NCBI RefSeq assembly: GCF_016757215.1
Contig: NZ_JAESIY010000003.1
Span: 1-64,000, forward strand
Direction of reading: 5' to 3'
From: Fulvivirga sediminis
GTDB lineage: Bacteria; Bacteroidota; Bacteroidia; Cytophagales; Cyclobacteriaceae
DNA: 64,000 nt
Part shown: positions 18,386-28,864 of the stretch, piece after piece
Layout of the letters: the number at the start of each line of letters is the position of its first letter
Position numbering within the stretch: the first letter of the stretch is position 1
The notes under the pieces: generated by a model
The model's database searches: none
The model's input: only the letters and a program-made list of their open reading frames with translations
What the model was told of the DNA's origin: nothing
Made by a program: the position numbers and the translations under genes

Positions 18386-18985
18386 GTGAATAAGATTAAA
18401 CTAGAAATATTAGGACTTTCTTCCAGTCAATCCCAATCGGGGTCTTTCGCACTTGTATTGGGAGAATCAGAAGGAAGCAGGAGGTTACCGATCATCATTG
18501 GAATGTTCGAGGCTCAGGCCATTGCAATAGAGATAGAGAAAATAATTCCTAACCGTCCCATGACTCATGATTTGTTTAAATCATTTGCTCATGGCTTTGA
18601 TTATAAGGTAGAGGAGATAGTAATCTCTGACCTGAAGGAAGGGGTTTTCTTTGCTAAAATTGTATGTAACAATGGAAGTAAAAATATTGAAATTGATGCC
18701 AGACCATCAGATGCTATAGCCATCGGTCTGAGATTTGACGCCCCTATTTATACTTTCGAATCTATCCTTGCTGAGGCAGGTATTGTTCTATCTGATGAGT
18801 CAGAAGATGATATTGCTGAAATAAGAAATGAGATTAAGTCATCAGAAAAACAACCACAAGAAAAAGGTGATGATTTAAAAAACTTATCAATAGATAAACT
18901 CAACGAATTACTGGATGATGCCATTGAAAAAGAAGACTACGAAAAGGCAGCAAAAATCAGGGATGAACTGAGCAGAAGAAACTAA
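18386..18985 (+). CDS. Bifunctional nuclease (DUF151) domain protein with C-terminal UVR motif
   Basis: 199 residues with a GTG start only 3 bp after etfA stops, so it is probably translated from the etf mRNA. Residues ~1-140 are the BFN/DUF151 domain (LPIIIGMFEAQAIAIEIE, RPMTHDLFKSF, IDARPSDAIAIGLRF). After an acidic linker, residues ~165-199 form a UvrB/UvrC-type UVR helical hairpin (LNELLDDAIEKEDYEKAAKIRDEL). Some plant members of the BFN family have been reported to cleave DNA and RNA; the bacterial role is uncertain. A terminator follows, so the operon etfB-etfA-this gene ends here. Confidence 0.9.
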   Translation: MNKIKLEILGLSSSQSQSGSFALVLGESEGSRRLPIIIGMFEAQAIAIEIEKIIPNRPMTHDLFKSFAHGFDYKVEEIVISDLKEGVFFAKIVCNNGSKNIEIDARPSDAIAIGLRFDAPIYTFESILAEAGIVLSDESEDDIAEIRNEIKSSEKQPQEKGDDLKNLSIDKLNELLDDAIEKEDYEKAAKIRDELSRRN

Positions 18986-18997
18986 AACTAACCTAAG

Positions 18998-19028
18998 AAA
19001 AGGTCTTTCATGATAGAAAGGCCTTTTT
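18998..19028 (+). terminator. Terminator of the etfBA operon
   Basis: A twelve-base stem AAAAGGTCTTTC / GAAAGGCCTTTT, with one G-T wobble, a 6-base loop and a T run. Confidence 0.85.
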
Positions 19029-19042
19029 GTGTTTATTAATAA

Positions 19043-20332
19043 ATGGATTATTTAAGAGGATTAATCGGGCTGGTAGTTCTTATAGCTATAGCCTTTGCTT
19101 TTTCAGCAAATAAAAAAGCAATAGACTGGAAACTGGTAGGTGTAGGAGTGCTGCTCCAGTTAATATTTGCAGTACTTATTACTAAGGTTGAATTCGTAAA
19201 TACTGCCTTTTCATGGGTTAGTGATATGTTTGTTACCTTCTTAGGCTTTGCAGGGAAAGGGGCCAACTTCCTGTTTGGAGATCTTACCGAAGTGAGTAAA
19301 TTCGGGTTCATTTTTGCCTTTCAGGTGTTGCCCACGGTCATCTTCTTCTCTTGTATTTCAGCCGGATTATATTATTTAGGAATACTACAGAAAATTGTTT
19401 TTGTAATAGCCTGGGTAATGTCTAAGACCATGAGATTATCAGGCGCAGAAAGCTTATCCGCAGCCGGTAATATCTTTTTGGGGCAAACGGAAGCTCCGCT
19501 ATTAGTAAGGCCATTTGTTAAGAATATGACTACCTCAGAGCTCATGTGTCTTATGACAGGAGGTATGGCCACCATAGCAGGAGGTGTATTGGCAGGTTAT
19601 GTTACCTTCTTAGGTGGAGATGACCCAGTAGAAAAAGCTAAATATGCCTCTTATCTATTGAGTGCCTCCATTATGAATGCTCCGGCAGCTATAGTATTAT
19701 CAAAAATTGTCTTGCCAGAAGATCGTCCTGAAGATATTGATACCGATATCAAAGTAAGCAAAGACAGCATGGGTGTTAACCTTATTGATGCCTTGGCTAG
19801 AGGTGCTTCTGATGGAGTTGGTTTAGCGATCAACATAGCCGGTATGCTGCTGGCCTTTATTGCCATCATTTATGCCCTTAACTGGATCTTAGTAGATGGT
19901 ATAGGAGCATATACAGGACTTAATGAGTTCGTAAAGGAAAGTACAGACGGAACCTTTCAAGGATTTTCATTGGAATATATCTTAGGACAGGTTTTTCGTG
20001 GGTTTGCCTTTGTGATGGGGGTGGAATGGGCTGAAACGATTAAAGTAGGTAGTTTGTTAGGTCAGAAAGTAGTACTCAATGAGTTTGTGGGGTACCTAAG
20101 TCTTGCAGAAATGAAATCGCAAGGTTTGTTAACACAGAAATCTATCGTGATATCGACTTATGCCCTTTGTGGATTTGCTAACTTTAGTTCTATTGCTATT
20201 CAAATTGGTGGAATAGGAGGTATGGCTCCTAATCGTCAGGGAGACCTTTCTCGATTGGGTATGAAAGCGCTGTTTGCAGCTACTCTCGCCACCATGATGA
20301 CAGCCACCATAGCAGGAGCTTTGTTAGGATAA
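19043..20332 (+). CDS. Concentrative nucleoside transporter (NupC/CNT family)
   Basis: 429 residues, highly hydrophobic. It has the CNT hallmarks: LSAAGNIFLGQTEAPLLVRPF, then MTTSELMCLMTGGMATIAGGVLAGYV, SASIMNAPAAIVLSK, and the C-terminal STYALCGFANFSSIAIQIGGIGGMAP. CNT proteins import nucleosides by sodium or proton symport across the inner membrane. The gene begins 15 bp past the etf terminator. recQ follows within 50 bp on the same strand, so they may share a transcript. Confidence 0.93.
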   Translation: MDYLRGLIGLVVLIAIAFAFSANKKAIDWKLVGVGVLLQLIFAVLITKVEFVNTAFSWVSDMFVTFLGFAGKGANFLFGDLTEVSKFGFIFAFQVLPTVIFFSCISAGLYYLGILQKIVFVIAWVMSKTMRLSGAESLSAAGNIFLGQTEAPLLVRPFVKNMTTSELMCLMTGGMATIAGGVLAGYVTFLGGDDPVEKAKYASYLLSASIMNAPAAIVLSKIVLPEDRPEDIDTDIKVSKDSMGVNLIDALARGASDGVGLAINIAGMLLAFIAIIYALNWILVDGIGAYTGLNEFVKESTDGTFQGFSLEYILGQVFRGFAFVMGVEWAETIKVGSLLGQKVVLNEFVGYLSLAEMKSQGLLTQKSIVISTYALCGFANFSSIAIQIGGIGGMAPNRQGDLSRLGMKALFAATLATMMTATIAGALLG

Positions 20333-20379
20333 ACTACTTTCAATAGGCATTGTCCTTTATCTTTTTTTAATTTGTGGTT

Positions 20380-22554
20380 ATGTCTGATGCCACCATGAAT
20401 ACACCGGAAGCCGTACTCAAAAAATATTTTGGATATACCAGTTTCCGAAAGCATCAGAAAGAGATTGTAGATACCGTACTGGAAGGCAATGACGCTTTGG
20501 TGCTCATGCCTACCGGAGGGGGTAAATCGCTCTGTTATCAGGTGCCTGCTCTTATGCTGGAAGGTGTAACCATAGTGGTGTCGCCACTGATAGCGCTGAT
20601 GAAGGATCAGGTAGATGCCTTAACCGCTAATGGCATAGCGGCTGCATATCTCAATTCATCTCTTACCACTCAGGAACAAACTGAAGTTTTTTCTAAACTC
20701 AGGGCCAATGAACTGAAATTGTTATACCTGGCACCAGAGCGCTTAATAGGAAAGGGAGATGCTTTTCTTAATTTTTTAAGTGAGATAAAGGTAGCAGCTA
20801 TTGCTATTGATGAGGCCCATTGTATTTCGCAGTGGGGGCATGATTTTAGGCCTGAGTATATGATGCTCTCAAAGCTAAAGGAAACCTTCCCCAAAGTGCC
20901 TCTTATAGCGCTTACGGCAACGGCAGATAAGCTTACCCGAGCTGATATCCTACAGCAACTCGGAATAGACAAGTCACAGGTATTTCTTTCTAGTTTTAAT
21001 AGGGGAAATATTAGGTATTTGGTACAGCCCAAGCAGAGCAGCTATGAGCAGTTGGTTCAGTTTTTAGAGGCTCATAAGGAAGATTGCGGTATTATCTATT
21101 GTCTGTCTAGAGCATCAGTAGAAGGGCTGGCAGCACGACTGAAGGAAGACGGTTTTGATGCGCTGCCTTATCATGCAGGTTTGGATAGAAAAACCAAAGA
21201 TGAACATCAGGAGAAGTTTATTAATGATCAGGTGAAGATCATTACGGCTACTATTGCCTTTGGTATGGGAATAGACAAATCAAATGTACGCTTTGTGGTG
21301 CATATGGATTTGCCCAAAAATATAGAAGGCTACTATCAGGAAACCGGCAGGGCAGGGAGAGATGGCCTTGATAGCGACGCTTTACTTTTCTATAGTTATG
21401 GAGACGTAATGAAGCTGAGAGGCTTTGTGGAAATTGAAAACAATCAGGAGCAAACTGAGGTGCTGCTTAAAAAACTGTCAGAAATGGCTGAGTTTGGAGA
21501 GCTGCGCACATGTAGAAGGAAGTACTTGCTAGAGTATTTTGATGAAGAGGCTCCAAATGAATGTGGTAACTGTGATGTGTGCCTGTCTGTAGATGAAAAA
21601 TTTGATGGAACGGTAATAGCTCAAAAGGCCTTATCTGCTGTCTATAGATTAGAAGAGCGATTTGGACAAACTTATATCATTGATTTTTTGCGTGGGTCTA
21701 AATCGGCTAAAATATGGGATCAACATAAGCAGATAAAGACGTACGGAGTTGGGGCAGATGTGAGTAAAGAAGAATGGGCGCATTATTTGAGAGATCTTAT
21801 ACACCTGGGTTTTTTAAAGAAATCTGAGGGCCAGTATCCGGTACTTGTGCTTACAGAAAAGAGTAAGGAAGTGCTTACAGGCAAGGTGAAGGTAACCCTC
21901 AGTAAAGTCAAAGAAACTATTGCTGTGGTTCAGGAAAGTGCTCCTGAGTATGAGAAGCCACTTTTTGATCAATTGAAAAAGGTAAGAGCTGATTTTGCCC
22001 GAAAAGAAGGAGTGCCACCTTATGTTATTTTTTCAGATGCTACGCTCGTGGAGCTAGCTACCTATTTACCGCTTGACACAGAAGCACTGTTGAAAATGTC
22101 AGGTTTTGGGGAAATTAAATTGGAAAAATATGGCAGTGAGTTTTTGTCAGTGGTTAAGAACTATTGCCAGCAGCATAACCTATCTACTGCTATACAAAAT
22201 AAAAGAGTGAAGGCTAAGAAGAAGAAGAAAGCTACATCAGGAGCAAGGGGTACGGCTCTGGAATCTTTAAGACTCTTCAAGGATGGGTTATCAGTAGAAG
22301 AGATTGCTGCTCAACGAGGCATAGTAGCTAATACTGTAGAAAATCATTTAAATGAATGTATCTTAACTGGTAAGGTTAATGTTTTTGATCTAATAAATCA
22401 AGAGCTTTATAATGAGATTTATGGAGTGGTGAAAAATAATCAGGAGCCCGGACTTAAATCTATCAAAGAGAAGTTGAGAGAAGAGATAACCTATGGGCAA
22501 ATCCGCTCGGTGCTCAACCACCTGAAGTATGAAGCCGATAAACAGCCTAATTAA
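20380..22554 (+). CDS. recQ: ATP-dependent DNA helicase RecQ
   Basis: About 724 residues. I chose the ATG at 20380; a GTG at 20374 and an ATG at 20395 are alternatives. The order is typical: SF2 helicase with Walker A MPTGGGKSLCYQ, DEAH box AIDEAHCISQWGHDFRPEY and motif VI QETGRAGRDG. The RecQ zinc domain follows with four cysteines (CRRKYLLEYF...CGNCDVC), then the RQC winged helix, an HRDC domain (~510-600) and a C-terminal helix-turn-helix (DGLSVEEIAAQRGIVANTVENHL). It unwinds DNA 3'-5' in recombination and fork repair. Its stop codon shares TTAA with the convergent lipoprotein gene. Confidence 0.96.
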   Translation: MSDATMNTPEAVLKKYFGYTSFRKHQKEIVDTVLEGNDALVLMPTGGGKSLCYQVPALMLEGVTIVVSPLIALMKDQVDALTANGIAAAYLNSSLTTQEQTEVFSKLRANELKLLYLAPERLIGKGDAFLNFLSEIKVAAIAIDEAHCISQWGHDFRPEYMMLSKLKETFPKVPLIALTATADKLTRADILQQLGIDKSQVFLSSFNRGNIRYLVQPKQSSYEQLVQFLEAHKEDCGIIYCLSRASVEGLAARLKEDGFDALPYHAGLDRKTKDEHQEKFINDQVKIITATIAFGMGIDKSNVRFVVHMDLPKNIEGYYQETGRAGRDGLDSDALLFYSYGDVMKLRGFVEIENNQEQTEVLLKKLSEMAEFGELRTCRRKYLLEYFDEEAPNECGNCDVCLSVDEKFDGTVIAQKALSAVYRLEERFGQTYIIDFLRGSKSAKIWDQHKQIKTYGVGADVSKEEWAHYLRDLIHLGFLKKSEGQYPVLVLTEKSKEVLTGKVKVTLSKVKETIAVVQESAPEYEKPLFDQLKKVRADFARKEGVPPYVIFSDATLVELATYLPLDTEALLKMSGFGEIKLEKYGSEFLSVVKNYCQQHNLSTAIQNKRVKAKKKKKATSGARGTALESLRLFKDGLSVEEIAAQRGIVANTVENHLNECILTGKVNVFDLINQELYNEIYGVVKNNQEPGLKSIKEKLREEITYGQIRSVLNHLKYEADKQPN

Positions 22555-22967
22555 GAAGGAAAGTTGTATCGCTTTCCGTAGGTGTCTTCTATGTATTTAA
22601 AGTAGGTGAAGAGCCTGTAATTAAGCTCTAAGCCATAATCTATGTTAGGGTTATAGTCTATTCGATTTTCGAATGGGTAATTTTCATCTTTAAAATAAGC
22701 ACCCTGTCCAACTTTTTGATTCCATGAGCTGGTATAGATACTATTCTTCTGTTCGTAGTAAGCTAAAGAATAGTAATTGGCAGGTTTTGCATATCGGCTG
22801 AGCCATCGGTCATAGCCAGAGTCAATAATTATCAGTTCGTATTCACCATCATCATTTCTTTCACTTAGTATGTTAGAACCAGTGTTACGTTGCTGCCCGG
22901 TGGGCTGAGAGGTATAGCAAGCGGAGAGAAGAATGAAGATTACAGCAGATGATAAGATGTTTTTCAT
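22551..22967 (-). CDS. DUF6146-like lipoprotein
   Basis: 138 residues. A lipoprotein signal peptide ends at LLSAC (about residue 17). The mature part is rich in tyrosine, with YELIIIDSGYDRWLSRYAKP, YYSLAYYEQKN, WNQKV and a final IDYGLELNYRLFTYFKYIE, which I recall as the DUF6146 family of small Bacteroidota lipoproteins. Function unknown. The start is preceded by an unusually strong Shine-Dalgarno sequence (AAAGGAGGT directly before CTATG), uncommon in this phylum. The 3' end overlaps recQ by four bases in convergent orientation. Confidence 0.8.
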   Translation of the reverse strand: MKNILSSAVIFILLSACYTSQPTGQQRNTGSNILSERNDDGEYELIIIDSGYDRWLSRYAKPANYYSLAYYEQKNSIYTSSWNQKVGQGAYFKDENYPFENRIDYNPNIDYGLELNYRLFTYFKYIEDTYGKRYNFPS

Positions 22968-23020
22968 AGAGACCTCCTTTGTTTTTTGATTAACAAATGA
23001 TGAGGCCTTAAAGTTGATAT

Positions 23021-23055
23021 AAAAAGTGAAGGCGCCCCGGTTAAAGACGCCTTCT
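23021..23055 (-). terminator. Terminator of pckA
   Basis: On the minus strand, stem GAAGGCG / CGCCTTC with a 13-base loop, followed by ACTTTTTATAT. Confidence 0.75.
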
Positions 23056-23064
23056 GCCTATGGG

Positions 23065-24684
23065 TTAGACAAAATTTAAGTTCTTTTTAGGAGAGGCTGC
23101 CTTGGTTTCTTCGCTGGCAAATTCTTTGTATTTATCGAAATTTTTATTAAATGCTTCCGCTAGTTTATTAGCCATGTCATAGTACCCTTTGTCATTTTGC
23201 CAGGTCTCTCTAGGACTCAATACTTTTGATGGAACTCCCGGACAAACTGCAGGTATTTCGAAATGAAAGATGGAATGCTTTCTATAGCCTGCATTCTCTA
23301 ACGTACCTGTAAGCGCAGCGGTAATCATGGCTCTCGTATATTGCAGCTTCATTCTGCTACCTACACCGTAAGGTCCGCCAGTCCACCCTGTATTAACCAG
23401 CCACACGTTTACATCGTTCTTTTCCATTTTTTCGCCTAGCATTTCAGCATATCTGGTGGGGTGTAGGGGCAGAAAAGGAGCTCCGAAACAGGCACTAAAT
23501 ACCGTTTGTGGTTCCGTAACGCCCGCTTCGGTACCAGCTACTTTAGCTGTATAGCCAGATATGAAATGATACATGGCTTGGCCCTTGTTCAGTCTTGAGA
23601 TAGGAGGTAATACGCCATAAGCATCACAAGTAAGGAAGAATACATTTTTAGGTATGCCTCCCACCGAAGGTTCTACGGCATTAAGAATGTGGTGAATAGG
23701 GTAGGCCGTTCTGGTGTTTTCAGTTACAGAGGTGTTAGTATAGTCAATAGTTCGCGACTCGGGTATAAAACGAGTGTTTTCTACAATAGCTCCGAATTTT
23801 ATAGCATCATATATTTCAGGTTCTTTCTGCCTGGTAAGGTCTATTACTTTAGCATAGCAGCCGCCTTCAAAGTTAAATACATTTTTCTCCGTCCAGGCAT
23901 GTTCGTCATCACCGATCAGCCCACGATTAGCATCTGCTGATAGCGTAGTTTTACCAGTGCCTGATAAACCAAAGAATATGGCCGTGTCTAATGTCTCATG
24001 CCCAATGTTAGCAGAACAGTGCATGGGTAAAACATGGTGTTCGGTTGGGAGTAAGAAGTTGAGCACAGAAAAGATGCCTTTTTTCATTTCGCCTGCATAA
24101 GCCGTTCCACCCACTAAAATCATTCTTTTGGTGAAGTTGATAATAGCGAAGTTCTCTTGTCTGGTACCATCTGTTTTAGGATCAGCTTTAAAGTCAGGGT
24201 CGCATATAATGGTGAAGTTAGGTTCAAAATATTCTAACTTGTAGATGTCCGGTCTCAAAAACATATTATGACAGAAGAGATTATGCCATGCCTTAGTATT
24301 AATCACCCTAAGTTTTAGTCTATAGGTTTTGTCAGCTCCTGCATAAGCATCTCTTACATATAGCTTTTTGCTCTTGAGGTTATCTAGCATTTTTTGATGC
24401 AAGAGATCAAATTTATCTTCGTCGAAGGGAATATTAATATCACCCCACCAAACTTCATTTTCAGTAAGACTATCTTTTACAATAAATCGATCTTTTGGAG
24501 AACGTCCGGTAAAGCTACCTGTGTCACACATGAGTGCTCCGTTATCAGCTAGTTGCCCTTCTCCATTAGCCAGAGCTAATTCTACTAATTCTGCAGGGGT
24601 CTGATTCCAATACACTTTTTCTGAAGTGTTTACTCCTGTATGCTTAAGATCATGACTTTTAGATTTTAACCCTATTTCCTTCAT
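23065..24684 (-). CDS. pckA: Phosphoenolpyruvate carboxykinase (ATP)
   Basis: 539 residues, normal for the ATP-dependent enzyme. Visible landmarks are GSFTGRSPKDRFIV near the N-terminus, the kinase loop FGLSGTGKTTLSAD, the metal-binding GDDEHAW, and the C-terminal NTGWTGGPYGVGSRM. It converts oxaloacetate plus ATP to phosphoenolpyruvate, the first step of gluconeogenesis. The gene is single, with a terminator just after it. A TAATTTTG box 47 bp upstream could be its promoter. It is divergent from the peptide transporter, a sensible pairing for growth on amino acids; that link is inference. Confidence 0.97.
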   Translation of the reverse strand: MKEIGLKSKSHDLKHTGVNTSEKVYWNQTPAELVELALANGEGQLADNGALMCDTGSFTGRSPKDRFIVKDSLTENEVWWGDINIPFDEDKFDLLHQKMLDNLKSKKLYVRDAYAGADKTYRLKLRVINTKAWHNLFCHNMFLRPDIYKLEYFEPNFTIICDPDFKADPKTDGTRQENFAIINFTKRMILVGGTAYAGEMKKGIFSVLNFLLPTEHHVLPMHCSANIGHETLDTAIFFGLSGTGKTTLSADANRGLIGDDEHAWTEKNVFNFEGGCYAKVIDLTRQKEPEIYDAIKFGAIVENTRFIPESRTIDYTNTSVTENTRTAYPIHHILNAVEPSVGGIPKNVFFLTCDAYGVLPPISRLNKGQAMYHFISGYTAKVAGTEAGVTEPQTVFSACFGAPFLPLHPTRYAEMLGEKMEKNDVNVWLVNTGWTGGPYGVGSRMKLQYTRAMITAALTGTLENAGYRKHSIFHFEIPAVCPGVPSKVLSPRETWQNDKGYYDMANKLAEAFNKNFDKYKEFASEETKAASPKKNLNFV

Positions 24685-24730
24685 ATACTTAAATTCTTAA
24701 ATAGTGAATGATCATTTTTTTGATGTTATC

Positions 24731-24738
24731 CAAAATTA
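24731..24738 (-). promoter_or_regulatory. Possible -7 box for pckA
   Basis: The minus strand reads TAATTTTG, a perfect match to the Bacteroidota TAnnTTTG -7 element, 47 bp from the start codon. I see no clear TTG -33 element at the right distance. Confidence 0.4.
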
Positions 24739-24907
24739 GGGAATAATTATGGGCTGTTATTATGATTTTTTGAAAATTTAAATCGTTTGCAATTTCAATA
24801 ATCACCGTACATGATCTGCGTCAACCGAATACAAAATATAATTTGCTTATGAATCTTAACAGTGTTAGTTTTAGCGGTATTTTGTTTAATTAACTCAAAT
24901 TTGAAAT

Positions 24908-26440
24908 ATGTCTAAAACATTTTTAGGGCATCCGCGAGGTCTAGCTACGCTCTTTTTCACTGAAATGTTTGAGCGCTTCAGCTTTTATGGCATGAGAGCG
25001 CTATTAATTCTATTCATGACCAAGTCCATAGCAGAAGGAGGATTAGCTTTTGATGATAAGACTTCTGGAGCTATCTACGGATTATATGTTATGGGTGTTT
25101 ATATACTTGCTTTACCTGGAGGATGGTTAGCTGATAGACTTTTTGGGTTAAAAAAAGCAGTATGGTATGGCGGTATCATTATAGCCATAGGTCATTTCAC
25201 CATGGCCATACCGGGGTTACTTGAGTTAGTAGGGGTTGGTAGTGAAGAAGTAACACAATTGGATACTGTACCTTTCTTTTTAGGTTTAATTTTAATATGC
25301 GTGGGAACAGGGCTTTTAAAGCCTAATGTGAGCTCTATGGTCGGCTCGTTGTATGTTAATGATACAGGTGCTAGAAGAGACGCTGGTTTTTCTATATTTT
25401 ATTCCGGAATTAATTTAGGGGCATTAGTGGCGCCATTAGTAACCAGCCCATTAGGTGAATTTGTGAATTGGCATTTAGGCTTTGCTGCAGCTGGTTTGTT
25501 TATGGTTTTCGGACTAATTCAATATAAAACCACTGAGAAGTATTTAGATGGAATTGGAGACGTGCCTTCCATTGAAACTCCAGAAGAAGTAGCGGGACAA
25601 ACTAATCTTGTGAAATGGCTAAGGATTATTGTAATAGGCATAATTATTTTATTAACAATGGCCTTTATGGGTGTTATTCCAATTGACGCTATCATTTTAG
25701 CTGACTTTTCAGGTGTGCTAATTGTTTTTGTGGCTTTCTTATTCCTCGGATATGTGTTGTTTTTGGGTGGTTTAGAAGGAGATGAAAAGAAGAAAGTAAT
25801 AGCAATAGGTATTGTGTTTATATTTTCAGCGATGTTTTGGTCAGGTTTTGAACAGGCAGGTTCAACCTTAAATATTTTTGCAGATCGATTTACAGATAGA
25901 AATATATTTGGAATGGAAATAGCCGCGGGGATATTTCAATCAATCAATCCATTGTTCTTAGTTTTATTTGCCCCTGTATTCGCTTCAATGTGGATATGGT
26001 TGGCTAAACGAAACTTAGAACCTAGTAGTCCAGTGAAATTTGCTTTTGGGTTGATTTTACTAGGGGTAGGGTTCTTAATTATGGTTTTTGCTGCAAAAGT
26101 GGCCGTTTCTGGAGAATTAGCTGCTCCCGGATGGCTATTGTTAACTTACATGTTTCATACTTTCGGAGAATTAAGTTTAAGTCCTGTAGGGCTTAGTTTA
26201 ACTACTAAATTAGCTCCTAAGAAGTTTTATAGTCAAATGATGGGGATATGGTTCATGTCAGTATCTCTGGGTAATTTGATAGCAGGTAGATTAGGAGGTG
26301 AAATTTCTGGAGACGGAGAAGGAGCTCTTGATAAAATGCCAGATCAGTTTATGCTGATTGTAATTACTACCGTAGCTTCAGGAGTATTACTTCTTCTCTT
26401 ATACAAACCCATAAGAAGTTTGATGGGAGATGTAAAGTAA
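24908..26440 (+). CDS. Proton-dependent oligopeptide transporter (POT/PTR family MFS)
   Basis: 510 residues with about 12-14 membrane helices. The N-terminus carries the POT signature TEMFERFSFYGMRALLILFM, containing the ExxERFxYYG-type proton-coupling motif with F in place of the first Y. Later blocks include LGLILICVGTGLLKPNVSSMVG and FYSGINLGALVAPLV, and FHTFGELSLSPVGLS in the C-terminal half. These transporters import di- and tripeptides with protons across the inner membrane. It is transcribed divergently from pckA across a 223-bp gap and ends at its own terminator. Confidence 0.94.
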   Translation: MSKTFLGHPRGLATLFFTEMFERFSFYGMRALLILFMTKSIAEGGLAFDDKTSGAIYGLYVMGVYILALPGGWLADRLFGLKKAVWYGGIIIAIGHFTMAIPGLLELVGVGSEEVTQLDTVPFFLGLILICVGTGLLKPNVSSMVGSLYVNDTGARRDAGFSIFYSGINLGALVAPLVTSPLGEFVNWHLGFAAAGLFMVFGLIQYKTTEKYLDGIGDVPSIETPEEVAGQTNLVKWLRIIVIGIIILLTMAFMGVIPIDAIILADFSGVLIVFVAFLFLGYVLFLGGLEGDEKKKVIAIGIVFIFSAMFWSGFEQAGSTLNIFADRFTDRNIFGMEIAAGIFQSINPLFLVLFAPVFASMWIWLAKRNLEPSSPVKFAFGLILLGVGFLIMVFAAKVAVSGELAAPGWLLLTYMFHTFGELSLSPVGLSLTTKLAPKKFYSQMMGIWFMSVSLGNLIAGRLGGEISGDGEGALDKMPDQFMLIVITTVASGVLLLLLYKPIRSLMGDVK

Positions 26441-26500
26441 GCATTAATGGAAGTTGAAGCAGGTCAATGACCCTTCTAGGTGAAGAATTATTAAAACATT

Positions 26501-26530
26501 AAAGTCGGTCAGCAATGATCGACTTTTTTT
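26501..26530 (+). terminator. Terminator of the peptide transporter gene
   Basis: Eleven-base stem AAAGTCGGTCA / TGATCGACTTT with one G-T wobble and a short loop, followed by seven T. Confidence 0.88.
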
Positions 26531-26580
26531 ATGCACTAATTTAATTCAGGGAGTTATCACCTAGGAGATTAGATGTGGGA

Positions 26581-26645
26581 GGTACTTGTCAATAGGCTGA
26601 GAGAAAAAGAGGGGTAGGGTGTTAGATATACCTATCTGACAGGTA
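26581..26645. repeat. Imperfect inverted repeat in the 329-bp gap between the transporter and groL
   Basis: The arms GTACTTGTCAATAGG (26582-26596) and CCTATCTGACAGGTAC (26631-26646) are complementary except for one transition and one extra base, with a 34-base purine-rich spacer. No reading frame of note accompanies it. The rest of the gap (26441-26769) holds the two facing terminators and nothing else I recognise. Confidence 0.4.
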
Positions 26646-26713
26646 CAAATCTTCATGATTCTGCAGGGGAAGTGTTTCAATACATTTCTATGTGTATGAT
26701 GACCGGACCCAAA

Positions 26714-26743
26714 CAAAAAAAGGCTTCGAATTTTCGAAGCCTT
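26714..26743 (-). terminator. Terminator of the groES-groL operon
   Basis: On the minus strand AAGGCTTCGAA pairs perfectly with TTCGAAGCCTT, followed by seven T. Confidence 0.92.
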
Positions 26744-26769
26744 CTCTTTTATCATCGGATTAGATGTTA

Positions 26770-28413
<1,644 letters not shown>

Positions 28414-28443
28414 TTAGTCGTTGTATTGATTTCTCAAAACAGA

Positions 28444-28722
28444 TTAAACAATTGCAAATATGTCAGATTCTCTCATGATAAGATATTCTTTACCTTCTAC
28501 AGTGATCTCTGTGCCAGCGTACTTACCGTAAAGAACCTCATCACCTTCTTTTACTGTTAAAGGCTCGTCTTTTTTACCTGTGCCTACAGCTACTACTTTA
28601 CCTTTTTGAGGCTTTTCTTTAGCGGTGTCAGGTATAATGATACCTGAAGCTGTTTTTTCTTCAGCAGCGGCAGCTTCTACAAGAACTCTGTCCGCAAGAG
28701 GCTTAATATTCACGTTTGACAT
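28444..28722 (-). CDS. groES: Co-chaperonin GroES (10 kDa)
   Basis: 92 residues with the family pattern [42 protein letters not shown] and the closing [13 protein letters not shown]. It caps the GroEL ring. It is the first gene of the operon. I found no CIRCE element (the HrcA operator) and no good TAnnTTTG box upstream. Instead a sigma54-like -24/-12 element lies 54-69 bp before the start, with a 23-bp perfect palindrome further upstream. Confidence 0.98.
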   Translation of the reverse strand: MSNVNIKPLADRVLVEAAAAEEKTASGIIIPDTAKEKPQKGKVVAVGTGKKDEPLTVKEGDEVLYGKYAGTEITVEGKEYLIMRESDIFAIV

Positions 28723-28775
28723 TTTTTGTTATAGTTTTTAATTAAAACTTTGTTTCTTAATTACGGTTCAGCTAT

Positions 28776-28791
28776 TGCACCTTTTGTGCCA
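28776..28791 (-). promoter_or_regulatory. Sigma54 (-24/-12) promoter-like element for groES-groL
   Basis: The minus strand reads TGGCACAAAAGGTGCA. It has a perfect TGGCAC -24 box, and TGCA at -12 with the exact 10-base GG-GC spacing; only the first T of the TTGCA consensus is missing. Transcription would begin near 28764 and give a leader of about 42 bases. This is the best sigma54 match I found in the window. Confidence 0.55.
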
Positions 28792-28835
28792 ATCATATTT
28801 AGCCTCTATAAATAGACATTTTTGCAGTTTTTTAG

Positions 28836-28858
28836 CATTTATCATGACATGATAAATG
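28836..28858. promoter_or_regulatory. Perfect 23-bp palindrome upstream of groES
   Basis: CATTTATCATG and CATGATAAATG are perfect inverted arms around a single A. Its centre lies about 80 bp upstream of the predicted groES start site and about 110 bp upstream of the divergent gene at 28959. That position suits an activator or repressor site; the binding protein is unknown. Confidence 0.5.
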
Positions 28859-28864
28859 AAGGTA

